Shown here: positions 52,038 to 61,248 of the stretch, one piece after another
Layout of the letters: each line of letters begins with the position of its first letter
Position numbering within the stretch: position 1 is the first letter of the stretch
Source of the DNA: Paenibacillus timonensis
Lineage (GTDB): Bacteria > Bacillota > Bacilli > Paenibacillales > Paenibacillaceae
DNA: 64,000 nucleotides
Assembly (NCBI RefSeq): GCF_009725205.1
Contig: NZ_WNZY01000014.1
Span: 1-64,000 of the forward strand
Reading direction: 5' to 3'
Notes under the pieces: generated by a model
Database searches by the model: none
What the model saw: the letters and a program-made list of their open reading frames with translations, nothing else
What the model was told of the DNA's origin: nothing
Program-made: the position numbers and the translations under genes

Positions 52038-52074
52038 AAAAGAGCCCGGCAAGAACAATCTCTTGCCAGGCTCT
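52038..52074. terminator. Bidirectional terminator between AraC-type gene and the SPFH gene
   Basis: AAAGAGCCCGGCAAGA and TCTTGCCAGGCTCTTT form a stem with one mismatch and A/T runs on both sides, between convergent genes. Confidence 0.82.
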
Positions 52075-52089
52075 TTAGGTTTCATGCAC

Positions 52090-53025
52090 TTATTTGCCGT
52101 CTTTGCCGGCCTTGAAGACTTCGCTGATGGCGCCGAGGCTTCCCAGCGTTTCGATCGCATTCGATGGGATGAACACCTTGTTCGCCGGTCCCTTGGCCAC
52201 TTCCTTCAACGCCTCGAAGGATTGGTACGCCAAGACCGCTTCGTTCAGGGCAGCATCGCGCAGCATTTCGATCCGCGCTTTTTCGGCAGCGGCGACCGAC
52301 TCAATCGCTTTCGCTTGACCAAGCGCTTCGAGCTCTTGGGCTTGGCGGAAGCCTTCGGCTTCGCGAATCCGCGCTTCCTTGTCGCCCTCGGCTTTCAGGA
52401 TTTTACTTTGCTTGTCACCTTCCGCACGCAGGATCATATCCTGCTTCGCAGCTTCCGCTTCCAGTACGATGGCCCGTTTGTTCCGTTCGGCCTTCATTTG
52501 TTTGTCCATCGCTTCTTGGATATCTACCGGCGGTCGGATATCGAGCACTTCCACCCGCTCGATCCGTACGCCCCATTTCTCCGTCGCTTCGTCCAAGGCG
52601 ATTCGGATATCGGTCGAAATCTTCTCCCGACCGGACAATGTTTCGTCCAGCTCCATCTTACCGATGATTTGACGCAGCGTTGCCGTCGTAATGTTCCGCA
52701 CCCCGTAGACAAAATCGGAGATGCCGTACGTCGCTTGCTCCGGATTCACCACTTGATAGAAGATGATCGTGTCGATCTGAACCTGAACGTTATCCTTGGT
52801 GATTACGGTTTGCGGAGGCACATTGGTTTGTTGAATCCGCAAATCATGATACGTCCGTACCTGGTCGATGACCGGGATCAGTACATTAAGCCCCGGCGTC
52901 AGCAAGCGGTTGAATTTACCGAGCCGTTCGACGACTCCCACCCGTTGTTGCGGTACGATTTTGACCGTCAATGAGATAAATACGACGACAACAACGACAA
53001 TGATCGCAATAATTGCCCATTGCAT
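52090..53025 (-). CDS. Stomatin/QmcA-like SPFH protein
   Basis: 311 residues from ATG 53025, preceded by GGGAGGAAATTTCTTA. One N-terminal membrane helix (QWAIIAIIVVVVVVFISL), then an SPFH domain (VPQQRVGVVERLGKFNRLLTPGLN) and a long helical region with repeated KAERNKRAIVLEAEAAKQ and similar heptads. The family forms membrane-bound cages that shield proteases or organise lipid microdomains. Co-transcribed with nfeD, whose stop overlaps its ATG (TAATG). Distinct from the SPFH protein at 23297. Confidence 0.93.
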   Translation of the reverse strand: MQWAIIAIIVVVVVVFISLTVKIVPQQRVGVVERLGKFNRLLTPGLNVLIPVIDQVRTYHDLRIQQTNVPPQTVITKDNVQVQIDTIIFYQVVNPEQATYGISDFVYGVRNITTATLRQIIGKMELDETLSGREKISTDIRIALDEATEKWGVRIERVEVLDIRPPVDIQEAMDKQMKAERNKRAIVLEAEAAKQDMILRAEGDKQSKILKAEGDKEARIREAEGFRQAQELEALGQAKAIESVAAAEKARIEMLRDAALNEAVLAYQSFEALKEVAKGPANKVFIPSNAIETLGSLGAISEVFKAGKDGK

Positions 53026-53459
53026 TAAGAAATTTCCTCCCATCGTTCTACTTCGATAATTGTACTGCCTCGCTCCAGCACCCGGACCTTCTCGTCCCGG
53101 CCGATCGGGACAGTCGCCGTAGCGCTCCAAGAATCTCCCCCGACCTTCACGATGCCGTATTGCCCGGGTTCGATCGGTTCCACCACAATGCCTTGCTTCC
53201 CTACCAGTTCGGTACCGATATCCTTAAACCCTTTTGCTGCGCGAAATTTTCTGGAGAGCGGTTTCGTAAATACCGTCAGGACCAAAGCGACCAGACAGCC
53301 CGCAACAACCTGCCAGAAATAAGCTTCGGGGGCCACCAAAGCCACGGCTGTCGCAACCAGCGAACCGATGCAGAGCCATAGCAGGTAAAAAGTCATCGTC
53401 ATCATCTCAAGTACCAATAAGATTCCGGCGACGATGAGCCAAATTGCCCACATTTCCAT
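53025..53459 (-). CDS. nfeD: NfeD family membrane protein
   Basis: 144 residues: two or three membrane segments (IWLIVAGILLVLEMMTM, FWQVVAGCLVALVLTVF) and a C-terminal OB-fold domain (ELVGKQGIVVEPIEPGQYGIVKVGGDSWSATA). This is the short NfeD form, which partners stomatin-type proteins in the membrane. It overlaps the downstream stomatin-like gene by one base, as is usual for this pair. Its promoter must lie in the 53460-53545 stretch. Confidence 0.93.
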   Translation of the reverse strand: MEMWAIWLIVAGILLVLEMMTMTFYLLWLCIGSLVATAVALVAPEAYFWQVVAGCLVALVLTVFTKPLSRKFRAAKGFKDIGTELVGKQGIVVEPIEPGQYGIVKVGGDSWSATATVPIGRDEKVRVLERGSTIIEVERWEEIS

Positions 53460-53548
53460 CCCCCTGTTGCACCACCTTTCAGCATTATAATTATGTATAC
53501 GGTGAACATAGCAGAAAGTATCAGGGAATGATAGGGATTTGCAAAAAA

Positions 53549-53580
53549 AAGCACCCCGGCGCCACGGCTGGAATGCTTCT
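53549..53580 (-). terminator. Terminator of the pilus operon
   Basis: On the minus strand AAGCATTCC pairs with GGGGTGCTT (one G-U) across a GC-rich loop, followed by TTTTTTT, about 32 bases after the pilO stop. Confidence 0.8.
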
Positions 53581-53611
53581 TTGAGCTCAAAGGGTTTATG
53601 GCATTGCCTAA

Positions 53612-54226
53612 TTAACGATATAAAGCCAATATCTGGAGGACGGCCGCTTTCGTGCCTGTTGCTTCTTCGTCCCCATAGTCGAAGGATTGGACGACGTAAA
53701 GCCGTTCAGCATCTTGCAGAGCTGCGGCGAAGCTTTTGACCTCGGCCAGCGTCCCCTTCAAGTTAAGCCGAAATGACATTACAGTGAACCCCGCCGAGTT
53801 GATGTCGGCTTCATTCAGCGGTCCGGGAGCGTCCATCGGCGTAGTCTCAGCCGAGGCAGCGGACGATTCGCCGATCCCGGACTCTTCGAAGACGACCTCC
53901 CTGATCTGCACACCGGAAGACTTGGCTGCCTGTTCCAGGTCAAGCAAAGTCCCTTCCCGATCGGGTTCATCAGGTACGGCCGCCTCTTGCTTGGCCGTGT
54001 CGGCAGAAGCGTTCTCCGCCGCCAAATCCGCTCGTTTGGCATCCGCGATCGCCTGGGTCTTTTGTAGAAAGAGTTGCTTCTCTTCGTGGTCGGACTCCAA
54101 GTTCACCGACTTCGCCACCTCCGGTCGGTAACCGAAGAAATAAAACGATCCTGCCGCCAGCATCACGAGGGCAGCAATCAGCATCCAGCGGGCTCCGGCA
54201 GATCCAGACTGATGTTCCGTCTTCAT
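53612..54226 (-). CDS. pilO: PilO-like type IV pilus assembly protein
   Basis: 204 residues: a short cytoplasmic start, one membrane helix (WMLIAALVMLAAGSFYFFGY), a coiled-coil of about 50 residues and a ferredoxin-like C-terminal domain (FTVMSFRLNLKGTLAEVKSFAAALQDAERLYVV). This is the PilO layout, and position after pilM-pilN supports it. It pairs with PilN to align the inner-membrane platform of the pilus machine. The start overlaps the pilN stop by four bases. Last gene before the operon terminator. Confidence 0.85.
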   Translation of the reverse strand: MKTEHQSGSAGARWMLIAALVMLAAGSFYFFGYRPEVAKSVNLESDHEEKQLFLQKTQAIADAKRADLAAENASADTAKQEAAVPDEPDREGTLLDLEQAAKSSGVQIREVVFEESGIGESSAASAETTPMDAPGPLNEADINSAGFTVMSFRLNLKGTLAEVKSFAAALQDAERLYVVQSFDYGDEEATGTKAAVLQILALYR

Positions 54227-54768
54227 TCTCCGTCACCTGCCTGTTCCGTCGTTACCGTCCCCGACCTCAGTTCAAACGTACCGATATATCCGCGTCCCGG
54301 CAACTCCTTCACCGATTGAATCAGCTCCCCGCTTAATTCCGGCTGTTCACGGAGCGAAGATGAATAAGTGCTGGCTTGGCCCAAGCTGGTGAACAGGCAG
54401 GTCCAGGCCAGACCGGCATCGCCAAAGCGAACCGTCTCCAGCGTGCTGCCGGTGGGCAACGGAGCTTCCAGTCTGCCGACCAACGTCTTCACATCGGGCC
54501 GCTGTTGTCGCAGCTTCTCGATCAACTCGACACCCGCGGCTCCGATTCCTGAAGCCCCCATGCTTTGCAGCTCGTTTTGCAGCTCTGTTTGCTGCTGCTC
54601 CGTTTCAGCGATCGAGGTTCGCAAAGCTGCCGTATCTTCCTGCACCCCCCAATACTCGTAACCGAGGTAGGCGCTGATAGCAAGCCCTGCGAGCAGCAAC
54701 AAAACGGGCAGAACGAGTCCGGTTGATGCCGCACGGGGTTTGGGAGGGAGCAAATTGATGTCGATCAT
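54223..54768 (-). CDS. pilN: PilN-like type IV pilus assembly protein
   Basis: 181 residues. It opens with INLLPPK, the conserved peptide by which PilN docks in PilM, followed by a membrane helix (GLVLPVLLLLAGLAISAYLGY), a coiled coil and a C-terminal domain. It overlaps pilM by four bases and pilO by four, so the three are translationally coupled. Confidence 0.9.
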   Translation of the reverse strand: MIDINLLPPKPRAASTGLVLPVLLLLAGLAISAYLGYEYWGVQEDTAALRTSIAETEQQQTELQNELQSMGASGIGAAGVELIEKLRQQRPDVKTLVGRLEAPLPTGSTLETVRFGDAGLAWTCLFTSLGQASTYSSSLREQPELSGELIQSVKELPGRGYIGTFELRSGTVTTEQAGDGE

Positions 54769-55724
54769 CGGCGTTCCGCTCCCTTCATCGCCAGGCCGAG
54801 GGCTATCGCATAACTGCCTTGGTCGGCCATGTCTTGCCCGACAAAATAAGGCGATACATCCACTTCGGACACGCTCACCTGATCAAAGGCCGCCGACAGC
54901 TGCCGGGCGATCTCCGGCTTGTCCGGCGCCGCGCCCGCGATCACGATACTTTGTACCCGTTCATGTCCTTCGTGCAGCGTATATTCGTAGAAGTTCATGA
55001 TTCGGGTTACCGAGGAGACGATTTCTCCGTACCGCCACGTATTCAGCTTGTCCCCGGACATCGGCTCCAGCGGAAACGTGCGTACGAAATCGGGCAGACC
55101 GTGGTGGTACGTGTAAATCTCAGCTTCCTTGGCCTTAAAATTAATAGCCATCACATTGCTGGTCTCCCCGAGCAAGCGCTGCTGCCGGAGGATTCGCGAT
55201 AGCGCGATTGCGGCCAAATCGACCGCTTCCATACGTAATCCGGCGGTTTCCAAAGACGAAACCAGCCCTTGTACGACCGGACGGGGGACGGCCGCAACGA
55301 AGGTGAGCAGAGTCTCCTCCTGTACGCGATCCTCCATCCAATGGTAATCGATCACCGGATCCTCAAAAGGCAGGCGAATGCTACCTTCGATCTCCAGCTC
55401 GGTTACGCGGCGCTGCTGTCTTTTGCTTACCTTGGGGACGTGGAGCAAACGAATAAACGACTGGGAGGTAGGGGCCGCCAAGCGAACCTTTTTCCCGGTG
55501 AGTCCCCGGCGGTTCACCCAGCGCTTCACCATATCAGTTACCCCGGTCACATCGGGAACTCCGTCCTCGTTCAGTTCGGCATCTACCGGCAGTAAGCCGG
55601 CCCGTTCCACGGTACCCCGTTTGGGGTTGTATTTGACGTAACGGATGCCATCCTCATCGATGGTAATTCCGATATGGGCCGGCCGTCGGCTCAGTAAAGA
55701 GGGATGACGTTTTGCAGATACCAA
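54765..55724 (-). CDS. pilM: PilM-like actin-fold pilus assembly protein
   Basis: 319 residues from a TTG at 55724 that follows AAAGGAG by 8 bases, inside the end of the prepilin peptidase gene (34-base overlap). The open frame continues upstream to 56162 but that part is the peptidase gene's shadow. The FtsA/PilM features are HIGITIDEDGIRYVKY at the start, PFEDPVIDYHW near residue 110, AVDLAAIALSRIL and VIAGAAPDKPEIA. It binds the PilN N-terminal peptide in the cytoplasm. Confidence 0.88.
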   Translation of the reverse strand: MVSAKRHPSLLSRRPAHIGITIDEDGIRYVKYNPKRGTVERAGLLPVDAELNEDGVPDVTGVTDMVKRWVNRRGLTGKKVRLAAPTSQSFIRLLHVPKVSKRQQRRVTELEIEGSIRLPFEDPVIDYHWMEDRVQEETLLTFVAAVPRPVVQGLVSSLETAGLRMEAVDLAAIALSRILRQQRLLGETSNVMAINFKAKEAEIYTYHHGLPDFVRTFPLEPMSGDKLNTWRYGEIVSSVTRIMNFYEYTLHEGHERVQSIVIAGAAPDKPEIARQLSAAFDQVSVSEVDVSPYFVGQDMADQGSYAIALGLAMKGAERR

Positions 55725-56467
55725 TGGATGATCTCCTTTCCATACATGTAAACCACCAGGGTGCCGATCGCCAAAAAGGGACCAAACGCCAGCGTCTGGC
55801 CGCGGTTCCTGCGGCCTCGCGCCAGTTGCAGCAATCCGGCGGCCGCGCCGGCCGCGCTGGCCAGAAATAAGGCCAGGAGCACGCCGGGAAAGCCGACGAC
55901 CCAGCCGAAGACGGTCAGCAGCTTCACGTCGCCCATCCCCATCCCCTTCCCGGAGGTGAGGAGGGCGATCAGCAGCAGCAGACCGCCGCCGCCAAGCGCG
56001 CCCAGCGCTTGGCTCCACAGCGGGACGCCGACCGCCAGCGGGGCGGCGACGAGCAGCACGGCGCCAAAGCCCATGACGGCGCCGTTGGGGATGATGTGCG
56101 CGGTCAGGTCCGTGACCGCGCACATCACGGCCAGGGCGGTCAGCAGCAAGCCGACCGCCCATGCGCCCGATGCACCGAACTGCAGGTGCATCAGCGCGAA
56201 CAGCGCCGCCGTCGCGAGGGCGGCGGCGAGGTCTCCGGCCCGGCGCAGCCGGCCGGAGGCGGGGGCGGCGGCGCTGGCGTCAGCCGCGCCGCCCGCGGGC
56301 TCGCCCGTGGCGGCTGCTTCGCGCGCCGCCGGGCTTGCGGCTTCGCCGCCGACGGCGCGGAGCAGCCCGCGCCGAGCGACCAGCCGGCGCCCGTATCGCG
56401 CCAGGGCCGGCCCCAAGGCCAGCCCAGCGGCCAAATTCAGCGCCGTCAGGAGCAGATTAGCGTCCAT
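55691..56467 (-). CDS. pilD: Prepilin peptidase (A24 family), without the usual cysteine region
   Basis: 258 residues. The aspartyl-protease motifs are present: AVTDLTAHIIPN near residue 115 and GMGDVKL near residue 170, with about six to seven membrane helices. It should cleave the leader of pilins at the membrane. The N-terminal region that normally holds the zinc-binding CxxC pairs and the N-methyltransferase part is replaced by a roughly 60-residue Ala/Gly/Arg-rich stretch without those cysteines, encoded by very GC-rich DNA (56200-56400). It directly overlaps the pilin stop (TAATG). Confidence 0.88.
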   Translation of the reverse strand: MDANLLLTALNLAAGLALGPALARYGRRLVARRGLLRAVGGEAASPAAREAAATGEPAGGAADASAAAPASGRLRRAGDLAAALATAALFALMHLQFGASGAWAVGLLLTALAVMCAVTDLTAHIIPNGAVMGFGAVLLVAAPLAVGVPLWSQALGALGGGGLLLLIALLTSGKGMGMGDVKLLTVFGWVVGFPGVLLALFLASAAGAAAGLLQLARGRRNRGQTLAFGPFLAIGTLVVYMYGKEIIHWYLQNVIPLY

Positions 56468-56916
56468 TATGGCGCCTTCGCTGTACCCGGTTTACCGTTC
56501 TTCAAATCTGATGCATTAAAGTTAATGGTATCGCCACCTGTAACGACGAGCGTTACAACCGTTGCAGTACCTGTCGCTCCCAAGTTAACCGTTGTCGTAT
56601 CAGCTAATGGGCTACCCGATTTCGGATCCGTAAGCCCGCTTTGGATGTACTTGTCTGTAACCAACTGCGCCAGCGTATGCGTTCCTGAGATCTCCCCATT
56701 ATTTTTTGAAATCGATCTCAATCTCGCCGCCTCATACAGCTGATTCGCCGTCGCCGATCTGGCGTTTGCTTTCGTATCGTCCAGCAACCCCGTAATCAAC
56801 GGCACCGCGATGGCGGCGATGACGCCGATGATCACGATCACGGCTAGCAATTCGACGAGCGTAATCCCCTTCTCTTCCTTGCGTAAACGTTGCAAACGTT
56901 GGATAAGTGCTGTCAT
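56467..56916 (-). CDS. pilA: Type IV pilin (probable major pilin)
   Basis: 149 residues. A short basic leader ends at a G before ITLVELLAVIVIIGVIAAIAVPLI, with the Glu at +5, which is the class III signal for prepilin peptidase. The hydrophobic alpha-1 helix is followed by about 85 residues of globular, Thr/Gly/Asn-rich domain. No disulfide cysteine pair is present. It lies between pilC and pilD in the operon and is the only pilin-like gene on this strand, so it is the best candidate for the main fibre subunit. Confidence 0.9.
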   Translation of the reverse strand: MTALIQRLQRLRKEEKGITLVELLAVIVIIGVIAAIAVPLITGLLDDTKANARSATANQLYEAARLRSISKNNGEISGTHTLAQLVTDKYIQSGLTDPKSGSPLADTTTVNLGATGTATVVTLVVTGGDTINFNASDLKNGKPGTAKAP

Positions 56917-56960
56917 GATTGATTAACCCCCTTAAATAATTCATAACATTTGAACCAAGA

Positions 56961-58169
56961 TTAACTAATATTCCGATATAAGCTAAGCATCGGGATCATC
57001 ACCGAGGCGATAATAAACCCAACTACACCGGCGAGCAAAAGGATCATCACCGGCTCGATCAACTGCTTCAGCTTGTCCACGGTATTCTCTACGTCGCGTT
57101 CGTAGAAATCCGCTACCTTGCCCAGCATCGTATCGATCGAGCCCGTCTCTTCGCCAACCCGGATCATCTGAGTCACCAGCGGCGGAAATACCCACGACTG
57201 GCGCAGCGGCTCAGACAGGGGCCGGCCTTGGCGCAGCGAGGTCCGGCATTCCCGGAGCGTAGCTCCGATCACCCGGTTGCCGACCGCCTTCTCCACGATG
57301 GCCAGGGCCTGCAGCACCGGCACCGCACTGGCGAACAAGGAGGACAACGTCCGTGTCAGCTGGGCGATCGCGCTTTTTCGGTTGAGCATCCCGAACACGG
57401 GGGCTTTGAGCTTGAGGTAATCCCAAGCATAGGCACCTCGCTCCCACCGCAGGAGCAGATAGACGGCGGCGACCGCCGCCAAAGCGGTCAACAGCCATAG
57501 GATCCAATGCTGCTCCAGGCTGCGGCTAAGGGAAAGCGTAAACTTCGTGATCGCCGGCAGATCCCCACCCAGTTGGGCGAACATCGCCTGAAACCGCGGA
57601 ATCATAAATTTCAGCAAAAAGATAATGACAAACACGGCCATCACGCTGACGATCAGCGGATAAGTCATCGCCGACTTCACCTTTTCCCGCGTAATATGCG
57701 CCTTTTCAAAATACACGGCCAACCGCTCCAGCGTCTCCTCCATGCTGCCCGCCTCTTCACCCGCACGGATCATGTGCACGAAGATCGTCGGAAAGATCCG
57801 CGGGTACGCCGAGATCGCCCCGGAGAATGTATTGCCTTTGCGAAGCTCGGCCGTCACTTCGGCCAGCGTCTTCTTCAGCGGTTTGCTTTCAGATTGCTCC
57901 GCCAGGATCGCGGTCGCCTCAACGATGGAAATACCCGCCTTGATCATCGTGGCGAATTGCCGGCAAAACACGACGAATTGCTCGTTTTTGACCGGACTCC
58001 CTAGGTAAAACTCCTTATTCCAAACGGTCTCCCGCTTTTCGCGCAGACCGGTTACAACGATTTGCTGCCTCTTGAGCTCGGCAAGCGCGGCGGGTCGATC
58101 GGGAGCTTGCAAAGCCCCTTTGCGTTGTTTCCCCACCCCATCCTTGCCTTGATATACGTACTGGGGCAT
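56961..58169 (-). CDS. pilC: Type IV pilus inner-membrane platform protein PilC
   Basis: 402 residues with the two-repeat T2SS-F domain architecture: cytoplasmic helical bundles separated by hydrophobic segments (VSVMAVFVIIFLLKFMIPRFQ, WILWLLTALAAVAAVYLLL, PVMILLLAGVVGFIIASVMIPML). The phrases FCRQFATMIKAGISI and IRAGEEAGSMEETLERLA, with the second copy IRVGEETGSIDTML, are hallmark PilC/GspF sequences. It couples the PilB and PilT motors to the pilus. Confidence 0.95.
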   Translation of the reverse strand: MPQYVYQGKDGVGKQRKGALQAPDRPAALAELKRQQIVVTGLREKRETVWNKEFYLGSPVKNEQFVVFCRQFATMIKAGISIVEATAILAEQSESKPLKKTLAEVTAELRKGNTFSGAISAYPRIFPTIFVHMIRAGEEAGSMEETLERLAVYFEKAHITREKVKSAMTYPLIVSVMAVFVIIFLLKFMIPRFQAMFAQLGGDLPAITKFTLSLSRSLEQHWILWLLTALAAVAAVYLLLRWERGAYAWDYLKLKAPVFGMLNRKSAIAQLTRTLSSLFASAVPVLQALAIVEKAVGNRVIGATLRECRTSLRQGRPLSEPLRQSWVFPPLVTQMIRVGEETGSIDTMLGKVADFYERDVENTVDKLKQLIEPVMILLLAGVVGFIIASVMIPMLSLYRNIS

Positions 58170-58219
58170 CTGGCATCTGTCCTTCCGCTTCTCACATCTG
58201 TCTATGCGCCACTCATAAA

Positions 58220-59281
58220 TTAGAGCGTGCTTTCCGTCAAGTACGGCCGGGCTGAGGCTTCATCCACCTCGCCGAGCCGCAACAGCTCACGCAGGCTCAT
58301 CTCCAGCGTGTGCATCCCAAGCTGGAAGTTCGTTTGCATCACGCTTTTGATCTGGTGCACCTTCTCCGAACGGATCAGGTTGCCGACCGCCGGCGGATTG
58401 AGCAGCAATTCCGTCGAGCAAATGCGCCCTTTCCCGCTGCGGGATGGCAGCAGCCGCTGAGACAGGATCGCCAGCAGCACCGAAGCGAGTTGAATCCGAA
58501 TTTGCCCCTGTTGAGCCGGCGGAAAAGCATCGATAATCCGATCGATCGTTTGTGGCGCATCGGCGGTATGTAAGGTGGCAAAAACGAGATGCCCGGTTTC
58601 GGCCGCCGTGATCGCCGTCCGGATCGTTTCCGGATCGCGCATCTCCCCGACCAGAATAATATCCGGGTCCTGGCGAAGCGCTGCCCGGAGGCCGCTGTCA
58701 AACGATACCGTATCCAATCCCACCTCACGCTGATTGATGATCGACTTATCATGGCGATGCAGATATTCGATCGGGTCCTCCAACGTCACGATATGCTTAC
58801 GCTGCGTATGGTTGATATGGTCTATCAACGAGGCCAAAGTCGTCGATTTCCCGCTTCCGGTTGGGCCGGTAACGAGAAACAAGCCTTGCGGCTTCTGGGC
58901 CAGCTTCAGCAGCACGGGCGGGAGATGTAAGGTTTCGAAGGCCGGGATGGATGGCGATATGACCCTTGCCGCGATACTGATCGAGCCCCGTTGCCGGAAT
59001 ACATTGATCCGGAACCGGGAGATCCCAGGCACGCCGTAAGAAAAATCCAACTCCCCTTGCTCCGTGAATTTCTTGTACTGCGCTGGGCTCATCAACTCCT
59101 GCACGATCTGCTCCAGCGTGGACGGCGACAACAGCTCCTCGCCCAGCGCTTGAAGCATCCCGTCGATCCGCAGTACCGGCGGTGAATTCACCGTCACATG
59201 CAAATCGGATGCACCGGCATCAAAAGCGTGTTTCAACAGTCCGTTAAACGTTTCGTCCGTTACGATAGGTTCCTGGTTCAT
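58220..59281 (-). CDS. pilT: Pilus retraction ATPase PilT
   Basis: 353 residues. Walker A GPTGSGKST (near 137), Asp box, Walker B LVGEMRDPET, His box HTADA and the C-terminal AIRNLIRE-like signature (VGNLIRSEKVHQIKSVMQT) are present. These define PilT, which powers pilus retraction and twitching. The ATG overlaps the pilB stop by four bases. Confidence 0.95.
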   Translation of the reverse strand: MNQEPIVTDETFNGLLKHAFDAGASDLHVTVNSPPVLRIDGMLQALGEELLSPSTLEQIVQELMSPAQYKKFTEQGELDFSYGVPGISRFRINVFRQRGSISIAARVISPSIPAFETLHLPPVLLKLAQKPQGLFLVTGPTGSGKSTTLASLIDHINHTQRKHIVTLEDPIEYLHRHDKSIINQREVGLDTVSFDSGLRAALRQDPDIILVGEMRDPETIRTAITAAETGHLVFATLHTADAPQTIDRIIDAFPPAQQGQIRIQLASVLLAILSQRLLPSRSGKGRICSTELLLNPPAVGNLIRSEKVHQIKSVMQTNFQLGMHTLEMSLRELLRLGEVDEASARPYLTESTL

Positions 59282-60957
59282 CGCTCTTCCTCATCTACTT
59301 CGCGGATGATTTCCTGCAGGGTGGTTCGTCCCTCCAGCGCTTTCTGAATCCCGTCGGCAAACAGTGTCGTCATTCCTTGCTCCTTCGCCATCTGGCGTAG
59401 TTCAGGGATTGAACAGCCGTCCACGATAGCCGAACGAAGATCATCGCTAATGAGCAGGGCTTCATGCACCGCCATCCGGCCGCGGTAGCCGGTTTTGCCG
59501 CAAGTGCCGCAGCCGGCGCCGCGGTACAGCTTGTCCGTGCGTATGCCAAGCCGCTCCAGGTAAATCATTTCCTGCTTATCTGGCGTATAGGCGGCTTTGC
59601 AATCCGGGCAAATGCAGCGCACCAGCCGCTGAGCTACGATCCCGATTAGCGAGGACGCGATCAGGTACGGTTCGATGCCCATGTCGCGCAACCGGACGAC
59701 CGTACTTACCGCATCATTCGTATGTAAGGTCGAGAATACGAGATGGCCCGTTAACGAAGCTCGAATTGCAATTTCCGCCGTTTCCAGGTCACGTATTTCT
59801 CCCACCATGATAATATTAGGGTCCTGCCGCAAGATCGAACGCAGCCCCCTGGCGAACGTCAGTCCGGCCGCAGGATGAACCTGCATTTGGTTCACGCCGT
59901 CAAGCATGTATTCCACTGGATCTTCGACCGTTATGATGTTCGTTTCCTCTCGGTTCAGGTGCTGTAATGCCGAGTACAGGGTCGTCGTTTTCCCACTTCC
60001 CGTTGGTCCTGTCAGCAGGACCATACCGTGCTGCTTTTCGATCATTCGCCGGAACAAGCTTAACGAATGCTCCGTCATGCCCAGTTTGTCCAATCCCTTG
60101 ACGCCGTCGGCGAGATCGAGCAGCCGCATGACGATTTTTTCCCCATGAACGGTAGGCAGCGAAGACAATCGAATATCAATGGGTTTGCCGTCCACCAGCA
60201 TCTTGATCCGGCCGTCCTGGGGCAGCCGCCGTTCGGCTATGTTCAAGTTGCCCATTATCTTCAGTCTGGCGATAATCACGCCTTGCATCGACTTCGGAAC
60301 GGTCCGCTCGTTGCGAAGCTGTCCGTCGATCCGGTAGCGGATCGCAAGCTGCGTATCCATCGGGTCAACATGGATATCGCTGGCCCCAAGGCGCACCGCC
60401 TGCTCAATCATTTGTTGCACCAGCCGGACGACAGGCGAATCCTCGCCCAAAATCACCGAATCTAGGGCATCGATTTGAGCGACGCCAGCTCCGAGATCCT
60501 TAATCATTTCGTTCATGGAGTCCTGCAGGCCATAGAGCCGGGCAATTCCTCGCTGCAGCTCTCCCCGTGAAATAATCGCCGGTTCGATCATAAAGCCGGT
60601 GCTCATACGAAGGTCGTCGATGACAAACAAATCCAAAGGGTCCGCCATCGCGACCATCAGCTTACGTCCGTCCACGCGGATCGGGAGCACTTGATAACGT
60701 CTGGCCATCTGCTCCGGAATGACCTGGCTCAATTTGGCATCGATTTGAAACCTTGACAACGTGACATGCGGGATACCAAGTTGAAACTCCAACACCTCGA
60801 TGAGCTGGTGTTCCGTCAGGACGCCTTGCGCCAGCAACACGTCGCCGAGTTTTTTCTTTGTACGCTGCTGTTCCTCCAAAGCGGTTTGCAGCTGCGGTTC
60901 CGTGATGATTCCGGATTCCAGTAGAAGTTCACCCAACCTTTTTTTGATCGTGTACAT
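59278..60957 (-). CDS. pilB: Pilus extension ATPase PilB
   Basis: 559 residues. The N-terminal MshEN/GspE-N domain (residues 1-150; LGDVLLAQGVLTEHQL) is followed by the hexameric ATPase core with Walker A GPTGSGKTT, Asp box, Walker B MVGEIRDLET and His box HTNDA. The tetracysteine zinc motif is CICPDC and CGTC near 462-495. It drives pilus assembly. It is first gene of the operon pilB-T-C-A-D-M-N-O, following GATGAGGTGAACC, with a divergent minor-pilin operon upstream. Confidence 0.96.
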   Translation of the reverse strand: MYTIKKRLGELLLESGIITEPQLQTALEEQQRTKKKLGDVLLAQGVLTEHQLIEVLEFQLGIPHVTLSRFQIDAKLSQVIPEQMARRYQVLPIRVDGRKLMVAMADPLDLFVIDDLRMSTGFMIEPAIISRGELQRGIARLYGLQDSMNEMIKDLGAGVAQIDALDSVILGEDSPVVRLVQQMIEQAVRLGASDIHVDPMDTQLAIRYRIDGQLRNERTVPKSMQGVIIARLKIMGNLNIAERRLPQDGRIKMLVDGKPIDIRLSSLPTVHGEKIVMRLLDLADGVKGLDKLGMTEHSLSLFRRMIEKQHGMVLLTGPTGSGKTTTLYSALQHLNREETNIITVEDPVEYMLDGVNQMQVHPAAGLTFARGLRSILRQDPNIIMVGEIRDLETAEIAIRASLTGHLVFSTLHTNDAVSTVVRLRDMGIEPYLIASSLIGIVAQRLVRCICPDCKAAYTPDKQEMIYLERLGIRTDKLYRGAGCGTCGKTGYRGRMAVHEALLISDDLRSAIVDGCSIPELRQMAKEQGMTTLFADGIQKALEGRTTLQEIIREVDEEER

Positions 60958-61248
60958 GGTTCACCTCATCACTGTTGGAATTTTTAAGAGAATCTGAGAG
61001 TGCATGTGCTGAAAAAAGCTGTTACGAGGTTAGTTCCAAAGGCCTAATCCAGTACGTTCAGGTCATTTGATAGATTACACGAGGGAAATTTATGCAACCT
61101 TAATTTCATAACGATTATATACCTTTCGCAAAAACGATGCTATCATTTTTATAGTAAAATATACCTAGAATACATAGCTCGACAGGACTCTCCATCGACT
61201 AACAAGACTCAACATTTTTTTATACCGTTTGAAAGCGAGTGGATCGTC
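60958..61248. promoter_or_regulatory. Divergent promoter region of the two pilus operons
   Basis: 291 bases without a gene, AT-rich between 61070 and 61170, with TATAGT and TATACC-like elements on both strands. No clear operator was seen. Confidence 0.45.

Noticed and set aside
54765-56162. Long upstream extension of the pilM frame
   Set aside because: The extra 146 codons are the shadow of the GC-rich prepilin peptidase gene; a TTG with a good RBS at 55724 gives a normal PilM length.
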